A stretch of 64,000 bases of DNA, from contig NZ_LMSM01000006.1 of assembly GCF_001428125.1 (NCBI RefSeq), positions 794,270 through 858,269 on the forward strand, in the 5' to 3' direction. The position numbers and the translations under genes were made by a program. This DNA is from Nocardioides sp. Soil774. GTDB taxonomy: Bacteria > Actinomycetota > Actinomycetes > Propionibacteriales > Nocardioidaceae. The notes below the pieces were generated by a model. The model made no database searches. It saw nothing but the letters and a program-made list of their open reading frames with translations, and was not told the DNA's origin. Positions 62,117 to 64,000 of the stretch are shown piece by piece. The stretch's first letter is position 1. Every line of letters starts with the position of its first letter.

Positions 62117-63240
62117 GTGAGGCCGTCCGCTCCGCCGACGAGGTGCTCCTGGGCTTCGCCCGGGCCCTGCGCGCCTCCGGCGTCGCGGTCACCCAGGACC
62201 GCTCGCAGGGCTTCCTCGCCGCCGTCGCCGCCGTCGGCGCCGACGACCGCCAGGCCACCTACTGGGCCGGCCGGGCCACCCTGTGCGGCTCGCCCGACGA
62301 CCTCGCGCGCTACGACCAGGTGTTCGCAGCGTGGTTCGACGCGCGCGACGGCCTGCCCCGGCCGCGGCCGCGCGAGGCGTCGCGTCCGACGACGGCCCAC
62401 CTGCTGCCCGACTCCGAGGCCGCCGGCGCGGGCAGCGACGACCGCGAGGAGGACGTGGTGCGGGCGGCCGCGTCGGCGTCCGAGGTCCTGCGGCACCGCG
62501 ACGTCGCCACCCTCGACGCCGCCGAGAAGCGACGGCTCGCCGCGATGTTCACCCGCTTGTCGCTGCGCCCGCCCAGCCGGCGTACGGCCCGGCACCGCAG
62601 GTGGCACCGCGGCCAGCTCGACGCCTCCCGCACCCTGCGCAACTCGCTGCGCCACGTCGGCGAGCCGGGCGAGATCGCCTGGCGGCGCCGCGGCACGCGC
62701 CCGCGCCGCGTGGTGCTGCTGGTCGACGTCAGCGGCTCGATGAGTGCCTACGCCGACGCGCTGCTGCGGCTGGCCCACCGGCTCACCCAGTCGGCGCGCG
62801 CCGGCGGGGGCACCGTCGAGACGTTCACCGTCGGCACCAGGCTGACCCACGTCACCCGCGCCCTGCGCTCACCCGACGCCGACCGTGCGATCGTGGCGGC
62901 CGGCGAGGTGGTGCCCGACTGGTCGGGCGGCACCCGGCTGGGGGAGAACCTGCGGGTGTTCCTCGACCGCTGGGGCCAGCGCGGCCTGGCCCGCGGCGCG
63001 GTCGTCGTGGTCTTCAGCGACGGCTGGGAGCGCGGCGACGCCGAGCTGCTGGGGGAGCAGATGGCCCGCCTGCGGCGGATCGCCCACCGCGTCATCTGGG
63101 TCAACCCGCACCGCGGCAAGGCGGGCTACGAGCCGCTCCAGGGTGGCGTCGTCGCCGCCCTGCCCCACTGCGACGACTTCCTCGCCGGCCACTCGCTGGC
63201 GACCTTCGCCGACCTCACGGAGGTGATCGCGCGTGCGTGA
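62113..63240 (+). CDS. CoxE-like VWA domain protein
   Basis: 375 residues. The C-terminal von Willebrand A domain has the MIDAS motif VLLVDVSGSMSAYADALLRL, VVVFSDGWERGDAEL and IWVNPHRGKAGYEPL, defining the CoxE family. The N-terminal half is an Arg/Ala-rich helical region with an acidic SDDREEDV stretch. CoxE works with the CoxD AAA+ protein on the maturation of molybdenum hydroxylases. Its stop overlaps the XdhC gene by 8 bases. Confidence 0.9.
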   Translation: MSEAVRSADEVLLGFARALRASGVAVTQDRSQGFLAAVAAVGADDRQATYWAGRATLCGSPDDLARYDQVFAAWFDARDGLPRPRPREASRPTTAHLLPDSEAAGAGSDDREEDVVRAAASASEVLRHRDVATLDAAEKRRLAAMFTRLSLRPPSRRTARHRRWHRGQLDASRTLRNSLRHVGEPGEIAWRRRGTRPRRVVLLVDVSGSMSAYADALLRLAHRLTQSARAGGGTVETFTVGTRLTHVTRALRSPDADRAIVAAGEVVPDWSGGTRLGENLRVFLDRWGQRGLARGAVVVVFSDGWERGDAELLGEQMARLRRIAHRVIWVNPHRGKAGYEPLQGGVVAALPHCDDFLAGHSLATFADLTEVIARA

Positions 63241-64000
63241 CGTGCTGACCGAGCTGATGCAGTGGTGGGAGGCCGGGGAGACCGTCGGCGTCGGCACCGT
63301 GGTGGCCACGTTCCGCTCGGCGCCGCGACCCTCGGGCGCCTCGATGCTGGTCGGGCCCGACGAGACCGCGGTCGGGTCGGTGTCCGGCGGTTGTGTCGAG
63401 GGCGCGGTCTACGAGCTGGCCCAGTCGGTGGTCGCCTCGGGCGAGCCGGTGCTCGAGAGGTACGGCGTCTCCGACGACGACGCCTTCGCCGTCGGCCTCA
63501 CCTGCGGCGGCATCCTCGACGTCTTCGTCGAACGGGTGTCGCAGGAGACCTTCCCGCAGCTGGGCGAGGTGGCGGCCGACATCGAGGCCGGGCGCCCCGT
63601 CGCGCTCGCCACGGTCATCGAGCATCCCGACCCCGCGTGGGTGGGGCGGCGCATGGTCGTGCGCCCCGACGTCGCCGCCGAGGGCAGCCTGGGCTCGGAG
63701 CGCGCCGACGCCGCCGTCCACGACGACGCCCTCGGGTTGCTGGCCGCGGGCACCAACGCCACGCTCACCTACGGCCCCGACGGCGAGCGCCGCGGCGAGG
63801 GCATGCGGGTGTTCGTCTGGGGCTTCGCGCCCAAGCCGCGGATGCTCGTCTTCGGTGCGATCGACTTCGCCGCCGCCGTGGCCAAGGTCGGCTCGTTCCT
63901 CGGCTACCACGTCACGGTGTGCGACGCGCGCCCCGTCTTCGCCACCACCTCGCGCTTCCCCGGCGCCGACGAGGTCGTCGTGGACTGGCCGCACCGCTAC
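63233..64000 (+). CDS. XdhC/CoxI family Mo-cofactor maturation protein (partial, runs off the window)
   Basis: At least 256 residues from GTG 63233; the 3' end is cut off. Features of XdhC/CoxF-type proteins: VATFRSAPRPSGASMLV, VSGGCVEGAVYELAQ (the SGGC motif), TCGGILDVFVE and the C-terminal Rossmann-like MLVFGAIDFAAAVAKVGSFLGYHVTVCDAR. XdhC inserts the sulfurated molybdenum cofactor into xanthine dehydrogenase-family enzymes. The hydroxylase subunits (CoxL/M/S or Xdh) are expected downstream, outside the window. The 8-base overlap with the CoxE gene indicates translational coupling. Confidence 0.9.
   Translation, partial: MRDVLTELMQWWEAGETVGVGTVVATFRSAPRPSGASMLVGPDETAVGSVSGGCVEGAVYELAQSVVASGEPVLERYGVSDDDAFAVGLTCGGILDVFVERVSQETFPQLGEVAADIEAGRPVALATVIEHPDPAWVGRRMVVRPDVAAEGSLGSERADAAVHDDALGLLAAGTNATLTYGPDGERRGEGMRVFVWGFAPKPRMLVFGAIDFAAAVAKVGSFLGYHVTVCDARPVFATTSRFPGADEVVVDWPHRY

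Overview
The window is about 72-75 % GC and uses many GTG starts and 1-4 bp stop/start overlaps. Its gene content (mycothiol glycosyltransferase MshA, SenX3-RegX3-PhoU, CarD, CysO-type sulfur carrier, DUF3263/LytR_C pair, OtsA/OtsB, CIRCE-controlled GroEL) marks it as chromosome of an actinobacterium. Overall gene style resembles Nocardioides or a relative; the genus is an inference. No prophage, insertion sequence, CRISPR array or plasmid module was seen. Coding density is very high and no gene-free stretch exceeds 300 bases.

Layout. 1-344: the 3' end of rpoC with a strong terminator. 440-10086: mixed metabolic and envelope genes, including a flavin reductase plus PlsC acyltransferase, an acyltransferase-3, a double Nudix protein, a methyltransferase, an Asp/Glu racemase, an SDR and an RNase HI fusion. 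10198-17812: mshA-ybjN, a DMT exporter, regX3-senX3 divergent from phoU with a PHO-box-like repeat between them, gpmA, a lipoprotein and a UbiA prenyltransferase. 17969-25490: carD, an IspD-like ORF, ispD-ispF on the opposite strand, a molybdopterin oxidoreductase, a C39 peptidase behind a tandem GTCACAGGA repeat, cysS and rlmB. 25487-30104: a membrane phosphoesterase, a DUF4032 kinase-like protein and a GH13 amylase. 30156-34308: tRNA-Thr(TGT), an HNH protein, and a minus-strand run of PhaC-like hydrolase with a histone-like tail, ung, DODA dioxygenase and pdxY. 34406-36488: fasciclin protein, SigK-like ECF sigma factor and RskA-like anti-sigma. 36545-41544: glutamate-synthase-like FMN protein, otsA, DUF3263, LytR_C and otsB.

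41566-43372 is the most interesting region. Two small palindromes and a candidate promoter lead into a SAM-I (S-box) riboswitch that abuts the ribosome-binding site of a long zinc-ribbon threonine-synthase-like PLP enzyme. The next gene is a CysO-type sulfur carrier ending in Gly-Gly. SAM control and a sulfur carrier suggest methionine or homocysteine synthesis rather than threonine supply.

43380-50912: envelope and hypothetical genes, an SGNH hydrolase, a methyltransferase/ATP-grasp pair, and groL behind two CIRCE elements. 50939-60614: a respiratory nitrate reductase island (regulator, narK, narGHJI, cupin, hemerythrin). 60647-64000: Mo-hydroxylase maturation genes (MobA/MocA-like, MoxR/CoxD-like, CoxE-like, XdhC/CoxI-like), the last one cut by the window edge. 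The molybdenum theme links the nitrate reductase, the maturation genes and the earlier sulfite-oxidase-fold protein.
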